A DNA stretch of 11,805 bases from Bacillota bacterium. GTDB lineage: Bacteria > Bacillota > Clostridia > Oscillospirales > Ruminococcaceae. Within the stretch, counting starts at the first letter, position 1. Each line of letters opens with the position of its first letter. The notes beneath the pieces were generated by a model. It did not search any database, was not told the DNA's origin, and saw only the letters and a program-made list of their open reading frames with translations. Positions 6,374 through 11,805 of this stretch are shown here, piece after piece. The position numbers and the translations under genes are program-made. The DNA lies in contig JAEWYJ010000092.1 of the NCBI GenBank assembly GCA_023395695.1, positions 1-11,805 of the forward strand. The letters are read 5' to 3'.

Positions 6374-7537
6374 CTATTTGCCGGTGACGTTGACGATTTC
6401 GCTGTCCTCTAAAAGCTTTGCCAGCTCCTGGACATAATAGCTGTCGGCCGAGTCCGGCTTCTCGCCCGAGTCGGCGGTAAGCGCATTATAGTCCTCGGTC
6501 ATGGCAAGGTAGTAGCGGTCGCCAATCTCCTGCAGCCAGAGCGGGCGCTCCAGCACTTTAAAATAATCATCCACCGTCGCGCCAAAGCTGCCGCAAACCT
6601 TTTCCAGCTGCTGCATGGTTTTTTCGTCGGCGCGAATACCCGCGACATATTCGGTCAGAGTCGCTTCAAAATTCGTACGGTCAAACGCCGTATTGCGGCG
6701 CTCAAGCTCTCGCAGCGCCAGTTCGCCGGTCTGTATAAACGCGGCGGCATCAATACGGTTGGCAATTCCGGCGTAGTCCAAATAGCGGCTGACGGCCTCG
6801 GTGTAGGGAACCGGCTCACCGTCGAGCGTGACGAGTACCGAATTGTCATCAAACGAGAGGCGAGTCTCGTAATCGGCTGAATATTCCTGCAGCATAGCCA
6901 TTGCGCGGTCATAAACGGCCTGCTCGCGGGCAGCCTGTTCGGCTTCTTCACTCGGCTCGGAGGAGGCGTCGTCGCCAGAAGCCGCCTCGGACGAGGCGGC
7001 CGGGGCGGGCTCGGATGCGGCGTCCTCTTTATCCAGCTCTTCAGAGGCGAGCTTCTGATAATGGTCGCCCAACAGCTGAATCAGGTATTGAGGGCGGAAG
7101 GAAAGCATCATCGTCTCGGTTACCTGCTCCTGCGTCATGCCGGTCTCATCACTGATCTGCTGCAGGCTCTCGGCAAACGAGGGCGCGTACATCATGGCGC
7201 TGAACAGCTGCTGCGACGCTACTGCCTTAAAGTCCTCCTCGCTAATCTCAATGCCCATATCGGCAAAATCTTTTTCAAGGGCCGCGCAAACGCCCATGTC
7301 CTGACGAGAAACCATACGGTTCATCTGCTCGTTAACGTCGAGATACAGCCGGTAATTCTCGTAGGTGATATCACCGCCGGGCGACGTAATCAGGACCATA
7401 TCCGGGTCCGGGTTCACATAGGTGTAAGACGGAACATAGTCCGTCTGAGATGTGCCTGTATCGCCCTGCGAAGATGCCGCGCCACAGCCGGCCGCCAGCG
7501 AAAGACAGAGCACCAGCGCAATAAGCCTCTTTTTCAT
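6374..7537 (-). CDS. Secreted lipoprotein with two SurA-N-like repeats, function unknown
   Basis: 387 residues from ATG 7537. A lipoprotein signal peptide is clear: MKKR, a hydrophobic core, then LAAGC with Cys18 as the lipidated residue, so it is anchored on the outer face of the membrane. Residues 47-163 and 233-346 look like two copies of one helical unit. Each opens with a short strand and an E/T-Y turn (VLITSPGGDITYENY; VLVTLDGEPVPYTEA), and each ends with a G-(M/A)T-x4 turn and a helix ending in (L/I)GD-x-Y. The pattern resembles the N-terminal chaperone part of SurA/PrsA-type foldases, but no PpiC isomerase domain is visible. A linker rich in A, S and E (about 168-202) separates the copies. 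The frame extends upstream to 7639, but homology-free residues and the signal peptide favour 7537. Own promoter and terminator. Confidence 0.75.
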   Translation of the reverse strand: MKKRLIALVLCLSLAAGCGAASSQGDTGTSQTDYVPSYTYVNPDPDMVLITSPGGDITYENYRLYLDVNEQMNRMVSRQDMGVCAALEKDFADMGIEISEEDFKAVASQQLFSAMMYAPSFAESLQQISDETGMTQEQVTETMMLSFRPQYLIQLLGDHYQKLASEELDKEDAASEPAPAASSEAASGDDASSEPSEEAEQAAREQAVYDRAMAMLQEYSADYETRLSFDDNSVLVTLDGEPVPYTEAVSRYLDYAGIANRIDAAAFIQTGELALRELERRNTAFDRTNFEATLTEYVAGIRADEKTMQQLEKVCGSFGATVDDYFKVLERPLWLQEIGDRYYLAMTEDYNALTADSGEKPDSADSYYVQELAKLLEDSEIVNVTGK

Positions 7538-7616
7538 GTGCTTTTCCACCATTCTCCGCGCTTGAATGAACAGCGCCACATTTTGGTGCGCGGGAACAAA
7601 ACGGGCATTGCTTTTT

Positions 7617-7622
7617 AGTATA
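7617..7622 (-). promoter_or_regulatory. Probable -10 element of the lipoprotein promoter
   Basis: TATACT (7622-7617) preceded by TGC on the minus strand, an extended -10 element. The -35 is weak (TTTCAA, 16 bp upstream, or ATTTCA at 17 bp). It lies 80 nt before the chosen start at 7537, and the ATG at 7639 would lie upstream of it, which supports the shorter protein. Confidence 0.55.
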
Positions 7623-7680
7623 GCACAATCGCATAGCATTGAAATGAAAAAAGTGTGAAAAATGCATTGAAAAATTCTGC

Positions 7681-7709
7681 TTGACTTCCCAACGATTATT
7701 TAATATATT
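7681..7709 (+). promoter_or_regulatory. Promoter of the mntP leader
   Basis: -35 TTGACT (7681-7686), 17 bp, -10 TATATT (7704-7709), each one base from consensus. Transcription should start near 7715-7716, giving a leader of about 160 nt ahead of the mntP start. Confidence 0.88.
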
Positions 7710-7715
7710 AAAAAG

Positions 7716-7783
7716 ACATGGTGGAGTAGTTTGCGCCGCATATTGGCGTGTCAAGTCAACATAATGATGCTATGAGCGTCTGG
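7716..7783 (+). promoter_or_regulatory. Candidate Mn2+ riboswitch (yybP-ykoY-like) upstream of mntP
   Basis: The leader begins directly with GGUGGAGUAG (7720-7729), then a stem GCGCC/GGCGU (7733-7737 with 7745-7749), then GUCAACAUA (7755-7763). There the CAUA pairs with UAUG (7771-7774), followed by GAGC. The GGAGUAG loop and the (C/G)ACAUA...UAUG...AGC segment are the two conserved metal-binding loops of yybP-ykoY (mn) riboswitches, which commonly control Mn2+ exporters such as mntP. Weak points: the closing P1 helix is unclear (only GAC 7715-7717 with GUC 7778-7780 is visible), and the base after ACAUA is A where C is usual. Gene context and the terminator just downstream support it. Confidence 0.5.
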
Positions 7784-7801
7784 CTTGCATTAAAGAACGA
7801 G

Positions 7802-7844
7802 AACTGTGTGCAGTCCTGCCGGGCTGCACATGGTTTTATTTTTT
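7802..7844 (+). terminator. Attenuator-type terminator in the mntP leader
   Basis: A 15-bp stem with only G-U wobbles as defects pairs 7802-7816 (AACTGTGTGCAGTCC) with 7821-7835 (GGGCTGCACATGGTT) around a TGCC loop, followed by a T-rich tail to 7844. It lies 33 nt before the mntP ATG and about 85 nt after the predicted transcription start, so it would stop most transcripts unless an upstream structure prevents it. This is the layout of a riboswitch-controlled attenuator. Confidence 0.88.
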
Positions 7845-7876
7845 ATACAGACCAAGATTTTGAAAGGAAGAAGTAC

Positions 7877-8419
7877 ATGAGTTTAAATGAGGTATGTCTC
7901 ATCGGCGTGGGACTCAGCATGGACGCGGTCGCGGTTTCAATGTCTTACGCTATGACGCATCACAAAAACATGCCGAAGCTTTTGGAAATGGTATGTCTGT
8001 TCGCCCTTTTTCAGGGCGTAATGCCACTGTCCGGCTATTGGGTAGGCGGCGTATTCTCAGAGGTTGTCGCCCGGTTGGGCGGCTTTCTGGCCCTGTTCAT
8101 ATTTGGGTTTATCGGCGGTAAAATGATCTATGGCGGGCTATGCATAGGGGACGAATGTCCCGTAAACCCGGTACTTACACACAAAATTTTGCTGCTCCAG
8201 GCCGTGGCCACCAGCATTGACGCGCTGGCTGTCGGGGTTGGGCTGCGCGCACAGCAGATTAATATTTTGCCGGCCAGTGCCACCATTGCCGTCACCACAC
8301 TGCTCCTGACACTGGTCGCTATGCTTATAGGCTGGCATTTTGGCGACCTGTTGGGCAAAAAGGCCGAGGTGTTCGGCGGGCTGCTGCTGGTGCTTATTGG
8401 TATAAAAGCCGTGCTGTAA
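7877..8419 (+). CDS. mntP: MntP-family manganese efflux pump
   Basis: Exports Mn2+ across the cytoplasmic membrane and so protects against manganese excess. 180 residues with six predicted membrane segments in two similar halves, close to the E. coli MntP length. The paired acidic motifs are SMDAVAVS (14-21, D16) and SIDALAVGVGL (113-123, D115), with the intervening GFIGGKMIYGG (77-87). The start at 7877 follows AAAGGA by 8 nt and begins at the expected first helix; an in-frame ATG at 7748 lies inside the leader RNA and has no ribosome site. Regulation is probably by the leader attenuator just upstream. Confidence 0.93.
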   Translation: MSLNEVCLIGVGLSMDAVAVSMSYAMTHHKNMPKLLEMVCLFALFQGVMPLSGYWVGGVFSEVVARLGGFLALFIFGFIGGKMIYGGLCIGDECPVNPVLTHKILLLQAVATSIDALAVGVGLRAQQINILPASATIAVTTLLLTLVAMLIGWHFGDLLGKKAEVFGGLLLVLIGIKAVL

Positions 8420-8422
8420 GCG

Positions 8423-8451
8423 TTTACAAGCGCCCTTGGCCGGCTTATACT
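8423..8451 (+). promoter_or_regulatory. Promoter of the SLOG gene
   Basis: -35 TTTACA (8423-8428), 17 bp, -10 TATACT (8446-8451), each one base from consensus. The -35 begins 4 nt after the mntP stop, and no terminator separates the two genes, so some read-through from mntP is also possible. Confidence 0.75.
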
Positions 8452-8465
8452 AACTATAGTAATAA
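8445..8465 (+). repeat. Imperfect inverted repeat over the SLOG promoter -10
   Basis: TACTA (8448-8452) and TAGTA (8457-8461) face each other across ACTA. The flanks TTA and ATAA extend the symmetry by a few bases with one insertion. It overlaps the -10 and predicted start site, as an operator would. It is short and AT-rich, so chance is a real possibility. Confidence 0.35.
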
Positions 8466-8483
8466 TTAAGCAATAGCCAGCGC

Positions 8484-8514
8484 CGCCGGAGGTGCTTTAA
8501 AAACTGCTCCGGCG
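8484..8514 (+). promoter_or_regulatory. Hairpin in the 5' leader of the SLOG gene
   Basis: CGCCGGAG (8484-8491) pairs perfectly with CTCCGGCG (8507-8514) around a 15-nt loop. Neither strand has a T-run after it, so it is unlikely to be an intrinsic terminator. The true ribosome site of the next gene (GGGAG, 8527-8531) lies outside it, 13 nt downstream. It might stabilise the mRNA or end the mntP transcript inefficiently; the function is unknown. Confidence 0.5.
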
Positions 8515-8537
8515 AACAACACGCTTGGGAGTGTAAA

Positions 8538-9035
8538 ATGATGCTGAACAAAAATTTTACATGCTGCTTTACGGGGCACCGGCAGATTGCGTCCGGGCAT
8601 GCGCAGGCGCTGCCCGCAGCAGTTGAGACCGGTATTCGCGCCCTGATTTCACAGGGCTATTTCATCTTTGTTGCAGGCGGCGCAATGGGCTTTGACACCC
8701 TCGCCGCCGAAACGGTGCTGGCGCTTAAAGCCGAATTTTCTCAGCTGAGGCTTGTCATTGTAGCCCCCTGCGCCGATCAGGCGGACGACTGGGCCGCAAC
8801 AGACCGCCGGCGGTATGAGCGGCTGCGTCAGGCAGCGGATGATTATATTTGTCTCGAAGCGGCCTACACCCCTCATTGTATGCGCAAAAGAAACCGTTGT
8901 CTGGTTGAGATGAGCAGCGCCTGTCTGGCCTATTGCCTGCGCCCGCACACCGGCAGTGCGCAGACGGTCGCCTACGCCGGAACACAGGGGCTGGATATTA
9001 TCGACGTCGTCTCGCTGCTTGGCTGTGCCACATGA
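8538..9035 (+). CDS. SLOG-domain protein, YpsA/DUF1273-like
   Basis: 165 residues with a Rossmann-like nucleotide-binding fold of the SLOG superfamily. Motifs: CCFTGHR (9-15), then VAGGAMGFDTLAAE (45-58), the glycine-rich loop and acidic residue, and a late HTGSAQTVAYA segment that closes the site in YpsA/DprA-related proteins. SLOG proteins are thought to bind nucleotide-derived ligands such as ADP-ribose; B. subtilis YpsA has been tied to cell division and oxidative stress, but the reaction is not settled. The start is ATG 8538 with GGGAG 6 nt upstream; the next codon, ATG 8541, is equally possible (9 nt). Own promoter after mntP; no terminator is visible before aspS. Confidence 0.85.
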   Translation: MMLNKNFTCCFTGHRQIASGHAQALPAAVETGIRALISQGYFIFVAGGAMGFDTLAAETVLALKAEFSQLRLVIVAPCADQADDWAATDRRRYERLRQAADDYICLEAAYTPHCMRKRNRCLVEMSSACLAYCLRPHTGSAQTVAYAGTQGLDIIDVVSLLGCAT

Positions 9036-9073
9036 AAACAGACCGCCAAAACGCATCTTTTTGCCGCAAAATA

Positions 9074-9102
9074 TGGACAAACTCCGCGTGTTGTGCTATG
9101 AT
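9074..9102 (+). promoter_or_regulatory. Promoter of aspS
   Basis: -35 TGGACA (9074-9079), 17 bp, -10 TATGAT (9097-9102) preceded by TGC (extended -10). Start predicted near 9109, leaving a leader of about 127 nt before the aspS ATG at 9236. Confidence 0.82.
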
Positions 9103-9116
9103 AACTTGCATGACTT

Positions 9117-9156
9117 GGGCATTCTGGCGAAGAAACAGAAGCTTCGCGGGGTGCCC
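9117..9156 (+). promoter_or_regulatory. Long hairpin in the aspS leader
   Basis: GGGCA (9117-9121) pairs with TGCCC (9152-9156). TTCT (9122-9125) can pair with GGGG (9148-9151) mostly by G-U, then after a bulged G, GCGAAG (9127-9132) pairs with CTTCGC (9142-9147), leaving a 9-nt loop. It is about 15 bp with one bulge and starts within 10 nt of the predicted transcript 5' end. A weaker hairpin follows (TCGAT 9159-9163, ATCGA 9174-9178). No T-box sequence (GGGUGG-type bulge with UGGN) is visible and no T-run follows, so the role is unknown: 5'-end protection or an undescribed control element. Confidence 0.55.
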
Positions 9157-9235
9157 GGTCGATTTTAATGTCTATCGATTTACTAACGGTGCAGACACTG
9201 TTGGCTAATGAAAAATTAAGAAAGGAATGACCGTC

Positions 9236-10984
9236 ATGTTTTTTGAAAACCAATACCGCACCAGGACCTGTGCCGCCTTAAGCGAGGCCGACGTTAATAA
9301 TAGTGTCAGAGTAGCGGGGTGGGTTGAGAATGTTCGCGACCATGGCGGCGTACTGTTTGTCGATTTGCGGGACCATTACGGCATGGTTCAGGTGGTCATC
9401 CATAATGACGCTATGCTTGCAGGCGTCATGAAGGAATGTGTGATCTCGGTCGAAGGCCCTGTGGTGCTGCGCGACCTCGAAACCGTCAACCCGAAGCTGG
9501 CGACCGGTACTATTGAGATAACGGCCCAATCGCTTGAGATTATTGGAAAATCGCAGGGCAATTTACCGTTTGAGGTGGGCAACTCCCCCGATATTAAGGA
9601 GGAGCTGCGTTTAAAGTATCGCTTTTTAGATCTGCGCAACCAGAAAATGCAGAATATGATTAAAACCCGCGCGCGCCTGCTCTCCTTTTTGCGTAACCGC
9701 ATGACCGAGCTGGGGTTTACCGAGGTGCAGACGCCTATTCTGTCGGCGTCGTCGCCAGAGGGGGCCAGAGATTACCTGATCCCCGCCAGAAAGCACCCCG
9801 GTAAGTTTTATGCACTGCCACAGGCCCCGCAAATTTTTAAGCAGCTGCTTATGGTTTCGGGCCTTGATCGCTATTTCCAGATTGCGCCGTGCTTCCGCGA
9901 CGAGGACGCCAGAGCCGACCGCTCGCCCGGCGAGTTTTATCAGCTCGATTTTGAAATGGCGTTCGCCACGCAGGAGGAAGTGCTTACCGTCGCTGAAACG
10001 GTGCTGTACGATGTGTTCAAGACCTTTTCGGATAAACCGGTGACGCCGCCCGCCTTTCCGCGCATCACCTATAGCGACGCCATGCTGCGCTATGGCTCAG
10101 ATAAGCCCGACCTGCGAAACCCGCTGGAAGTTATTGATGTTACCGATATTTTTGCGCTTTGCAGCTTTGCGCCGTTTCAGAAAAGCACGGTGCGCGCCAT
10201 CCGCGTGCCGGGCTGCGGCAGCCAGCCGAGAAGCTTTTTTGAGCAAATGCTCGAATTCGCCACCTCGATTGGCATGAAGGGCTTAGGCTACGTCAAAGCG
10301 GCCGATGATATGGCGCTTTTAGGGCCGATTGACAAATTCGTACCGGCCGAGCAGAAAAAATTACTGATTGAGCGCAGCGGCCTTGAGCCCAACGACGTGT
10401 TGTATTTTATTTCGGACAAAACCGAGCTTTCTACCGCCAAGCTGGCCGGACAGATCAGAACCGAGCTGGGGCGCCGTCTGGAGCTGCTCTCGGACGATTT
10501 TAAAATGTGCTTTATCGTTGACTTTCCCATGTATGAGCGTGACGACGTCACCCACAAGATCGGCTTTACACATAACCCCTTCTCGATGCCGCAGGGCGGT
10601 CTCGACGCGCTGAACACCAAGGACCCGCTCGATATTCTCGCTTGGCAGTACGACATTGTCTGCAACGGCGTTGAGCTTTCTTCGGGTGCGGTGCGCAACC
10701 ATGACCGCGAAACTATGGTGCGGGCGTTTGAGATTGCCGGCTACGGCGAGGAGACGGTCAAAGAGAAGTTTGGATCGCTTTATAACGCCTTTGCCTACGG
10801 CGCACCGCCCCATGCAGGCATGGCGCCGGGCGTTGACCGCATGCTGATGCTGCTGATGAACGAAAACTCAATCCGCGAGGTAATCGCCTTCCCGATGACG
10901 GCCAACGCCGAAGATCTTATGATGGGCGCGCCGACCCCTGTCACTGAAAAGCAGCTTAGAGAAGCGCATATTAAGGTCAGGTAA
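9236..10984 (+). CDS. aspS: Aspartyl-tRNA synthetase (bacterial type)
   Basis: Charges tRNA-Asp (and possibly tRNA-Asn) with aspartate, in the cytosol. 582 residues, the size of the bacterial type with the GAD insertion. Order: OB-fold anticodon domain (about 1-105; GWVENVRDHGGVLFVDLRD, 28-46), EGARDYLIPAR (175-185), flipping-loop QAPQIFKQLLM (196-206), motif 2 FRDEDARADR (220-229), the GAD insert in the middle, and motif 3 GMAPGVDR (528-535). SPGEF replaces the commoner QPEF after motif 2, a variant of one bacterial AspRS subgroup. H36 sits where non-discriminating enzymes carry His and E. coli carries Leu. The start at 9236 is chosen because AAAGGA ends 9 nt upstream; the in-frame ATG at 9227 abuts that site. 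Its own terminator follows. Confidence 0.97.
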   Translation: MFFENQYRTRTCAALSEADVNNSVRVAGWVENVRDHGGVLFVDLRDHYGMVQVVIHNDAMLAGVMKECVISVEGPVVLRDLETVNPKLATGTIEITAQSLEIIGKSQGNLPFEVGNSPDIKEELRLKYRFLDLRNQKMQNMIKTRARLLSFLRNRMTELGFTEVQTPILSASSPEGARDYLIPARKHPGKFYALPQAPQIFKQLLMVSGLDRYFQIAPCFRDEDARADRSPGEFYQLDFEMAFATQEEVLTVAETVLYDVFKTFSDKPVTPPAFPRITYSDAMLRYGSDKPDLRNPLEVIDVTDIFALCSFAPFQKSTVRAIRVPGCGSQPRSFFEQMLEFATSIGMKGLGYVKAADDMALLGPIDKFVPAEQKKLLIERSGLEPNDVLYFISDKTELSTAKLAGQIRTELGRRLELLSDDFKMCFIVDFPMYERDDVTHKIGFTHNPFSMPQGGLDALNTKDPLDILAWQYDIVCNGVELSSGAVRNHDRETMVRAFEIAGYGEETVKEKFGSLYNAFAYGAPPHAGMAPGVDRMLMLLMNENSIREVIAFPMTANAEDLMMGAPTPVTEKQLREAHIKVR

Positions 10985-10998
10985 TTATACAAATCGCA

Positions 10999-11034
10999 AA
11001 ACCCCGCTCGGATTATACAATCTGAGCGGGGTTT
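10999..11034. terminator. Terminator after aspS, probably bidirectional
   Basis: AAACCCCGCTCGGATT (10999-11014) pairs with AATCTGAGCGGGGTTT (11019-11034), one G-T wobble, loop of 4. T-rich sequence follows on both strands (TTTCTGT on plus; TTTTGCGATTTG on minus). It lies 14 nt after the aspS stop and 62 nt beyond the end of the opposing 84-aa gene, so it can serve both. Confidence 0.92.
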
Positions 11035-11096
11035 CTGTCGCGTATAGACAAGCAGCGTAAAACATGCCGGTCAGAATCCTCGGTGCTGGCCTGCGG

Positions 11097-11351
11097 CTAT
11101 TCGCCTATGATGTGCCGCGCACTTTCGTAATCCTTTTTATGCACATAGAAAATATACAGATATTGATAGTCAGAATTTATGCCCGCGCTGCCGGTGCGGG
11201 CCCGGACGTCGGCGCGGGTAAGCGAATCGTCCTGCCCACGGGTTTTAAGCCGGTAATCAATGCCGTTTGCAGCCAGCAGTGTGCGTATTTCGCCCTGCCG
11301 CTTCATACTGTGGGTCACAGTCAGCTCACGGCGGTTAAACGGTGTCATCAT
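11097..11351 (-). CDS. Small protein of unknown function, coupled to the fumarase gene
   Basis: 84 residues, soluble, no signal peptide or membrane segment. I do not recognise it with certainty. The layout is an initial strand, a helix with RTLLAANGIDYRLKTR (23-38), a polar loop (39-60), then a strand and helix, YLYIFYVHKKDYESARHII (64-82). That is the shape of small DUF2007-like domains, in which a protease/kinase-like helix is followed by a strand and an (K/E)DY-x-x-A helix; this is inference from pattern only. The ATG at 11351 overlaps the TGA of the fumarase gene as ATGA, with AAAGGAG 7 nt upstream inside that gene, so the two are translationally coupled. The next codon is also ATG. Confidence 0.7.
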   Translation of the reverse strand: MMTPFNRRELTVTHSMKRQGEIRTLLAANGIDYRLKTRGQDDSLTRADVRARTGSAGINSDYQYLYIFYVHKKDYESARHIIGE

Positions 11352-11805
11352 AGCTGCTCTCCTTTACTGTCAACCGTTTCAAGGTAGGCTGCACGCCCAC
11401 TTGCATACAGGTTGCCGCCATAGCAGTCCAGCACCACAACAGCAGGAAAATTTACCACCTCAAGCCGGTGGATGGCCTCGGAATCCAGATCAGGATAAGC
11501 GATGACCTCGCAGGCGGTCACGGCGGAGGCCAGCAGCGCGCCCGCGCCCCCTATTGCGGCCAAATAAACGCCGTTGTTACGCTTTATGGCCTCCGTCACT
11601 TCAATCGAGCGCAGGCCCTTGCCAATCATGCCGCGCAGGCCGGCTTGCTGCATCAGACGCGGCGCGTAAGCATCCATACGGTAGCTGGTTGTCGGCCCAG
11701 CCGAGCCGATGACGCCGCCCGGTCTGGTGGGGGTGGGGCCAACGTAATAAATAATCTGCTCGCTTAAATCGCAGGGCAGCGGGTCACCCTTGTCCAGCAG
11801 CGCCA
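11348..11805 (-). CDS. Class I fumarate hydratase (Fe-S type) beta subunit, C-terminal part
   Basis: Interconverts fumarate and malate together with an alpha subunit that carries the [4Fe-4S] cluster; L-tartrate dehydratase beta (TtdB) is a close relative and cannot be excluded. The reading frame is open to the window edge; the 151 residues present begin ALLDKGDPLPCDLSEQIIYY. Hallmarks are YVGPTPTRPGGVIGSAGPTTS, spread over 11760-11690 and containing the GPT and GPTTS substrate loops, then RMDAYAPRLM, GMIGKG, and the C-terminal AIGGAGALLA and AYPDLDSEAIHRLEV segments. A protein starting only at the internal ATG 11677 would lose the GPTTS loop, so that start is wrong. The TGA overlaps the start of the 84-aa gene. 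Confidence 0.93.
   Translation of the reverse strand, partial: ALLDKGDPLPCDLSEQIIYYVGPTPTRPGGVIGSAGPTTSYRMDAYAPRLMQQAGLRGMIGKGLRSIEVTEAIKRNNGVYLAAIGGAGALLASAVTACEVIAYPDLDSEAIHRLEVVNFPAVVVLDCYGGNLYASGRAAYLETVDSKGEQL

Noticed and set aside
7061..7618. 185-codon plus-strand frame opposite the lipoprotein
   Set aside because: Arg/His-rich composition typical of an antisense shadow; the minus-strand product has a clear lipobox, promoter and terminator.
7748..7876. MntP extended by 43 codons from ATG 7748
   Set aside because: The extension covers the structured leader and terminator, has no ribosome site and is not hydrophobic like the family N-terminus.
8484..8514. Intrinsic terminator after mntP
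   Set aside because: The stem is perfect, but neither strand has a following T-run, so it is listed as a hairpin only.
9109..9235. T-box riboswitch before aspS
   Set aside because: The leader is too short, and neither the conserved T-box bulge sequence nor a terminator/antiterminator pair is present.
9278..9529. Minus-strand frames within aspS and other long opposite-strand frames
   Set aside because: They lie within the highly conserved AspRS sequence and show no independent support.

Overview
The window looks like a chromosomal segment of a Gram-positive Clostridia-type Firmicute (Oscillospiraceae/Ruminococcaceae-like), with moderately high GC by eye. The reasons are a pyrR-pyrB-pyrC operon under PyrR attenuation, strong AGGAGG-type ribosome binding sites, near-consensus sigma-A promoters with 17-bp spacers, a two-subunit Fe-S fumarase, and several small Firmicute families (MntP, YpsA-like SLOG, DUF523, COG2426). 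No phage, transposon, CRISPR, rRNA or tRNA was seen.

Layout. (1) 1-1913, minus strand: a pyrimidine operon of promoter, PyrR-controlled attenuator leader, pyrR, pyrB and the first 58 codons of pyrC. (2) 2044-3411, plus: a glutamate/aspartate:cation symporter with its own promoter and terminator, divergent from pyrR. (3) 3426-3750, plus: a small GIY-YIG protein, ending against a two-way terminator. (4) 3870-6300, minus: a probable three-gene operon of a Wzx/MATE-like flippase, a COG2426 small membrane exporter and a DUF523 (TudS-like) Fe-S protein. (5) 6303-7622, minus: a lipoprotein with a duplicated SurA-N-like domain, with its own promoter and a strong terminator. (6) 7681-8419, plus: the Mn2+ exporter mntP behind a structured leader with a 15-bp intrinsic terminator, a likely Mn2+-sensing attenuator. 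(7) 8423-9035, plus: a YpsA-like SLOG protein. (8) 9074-11034, plus: aspS with a hairpin leader and terminator. (9) 11097-11805, minus: the C-terminal part of a class I fumarase beta subunit, translationally coupled to an 84-aa protein of unknown function.

How the parts work together. PyrR senses UMP/UTP, binds the leader of its own operon and promotes termination, lowering synthesis of aspartate carbamoyltransferase and dihydroorotase. The attenuator can be read almost base by base: the PyrR hairpin, a competing antiterminator and the terminator share the same short segments. The mntP leader is a second apparent RNA switch. Most other genes are housekeeping, each with separate transcription signals. 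I found no convincing new multi-gene defence or metabolic system. The best leads are the RNA leaders (pyrR, mntP, aspS), the duplicated-domain lipoprotein and the small fumarase-coupled protein.
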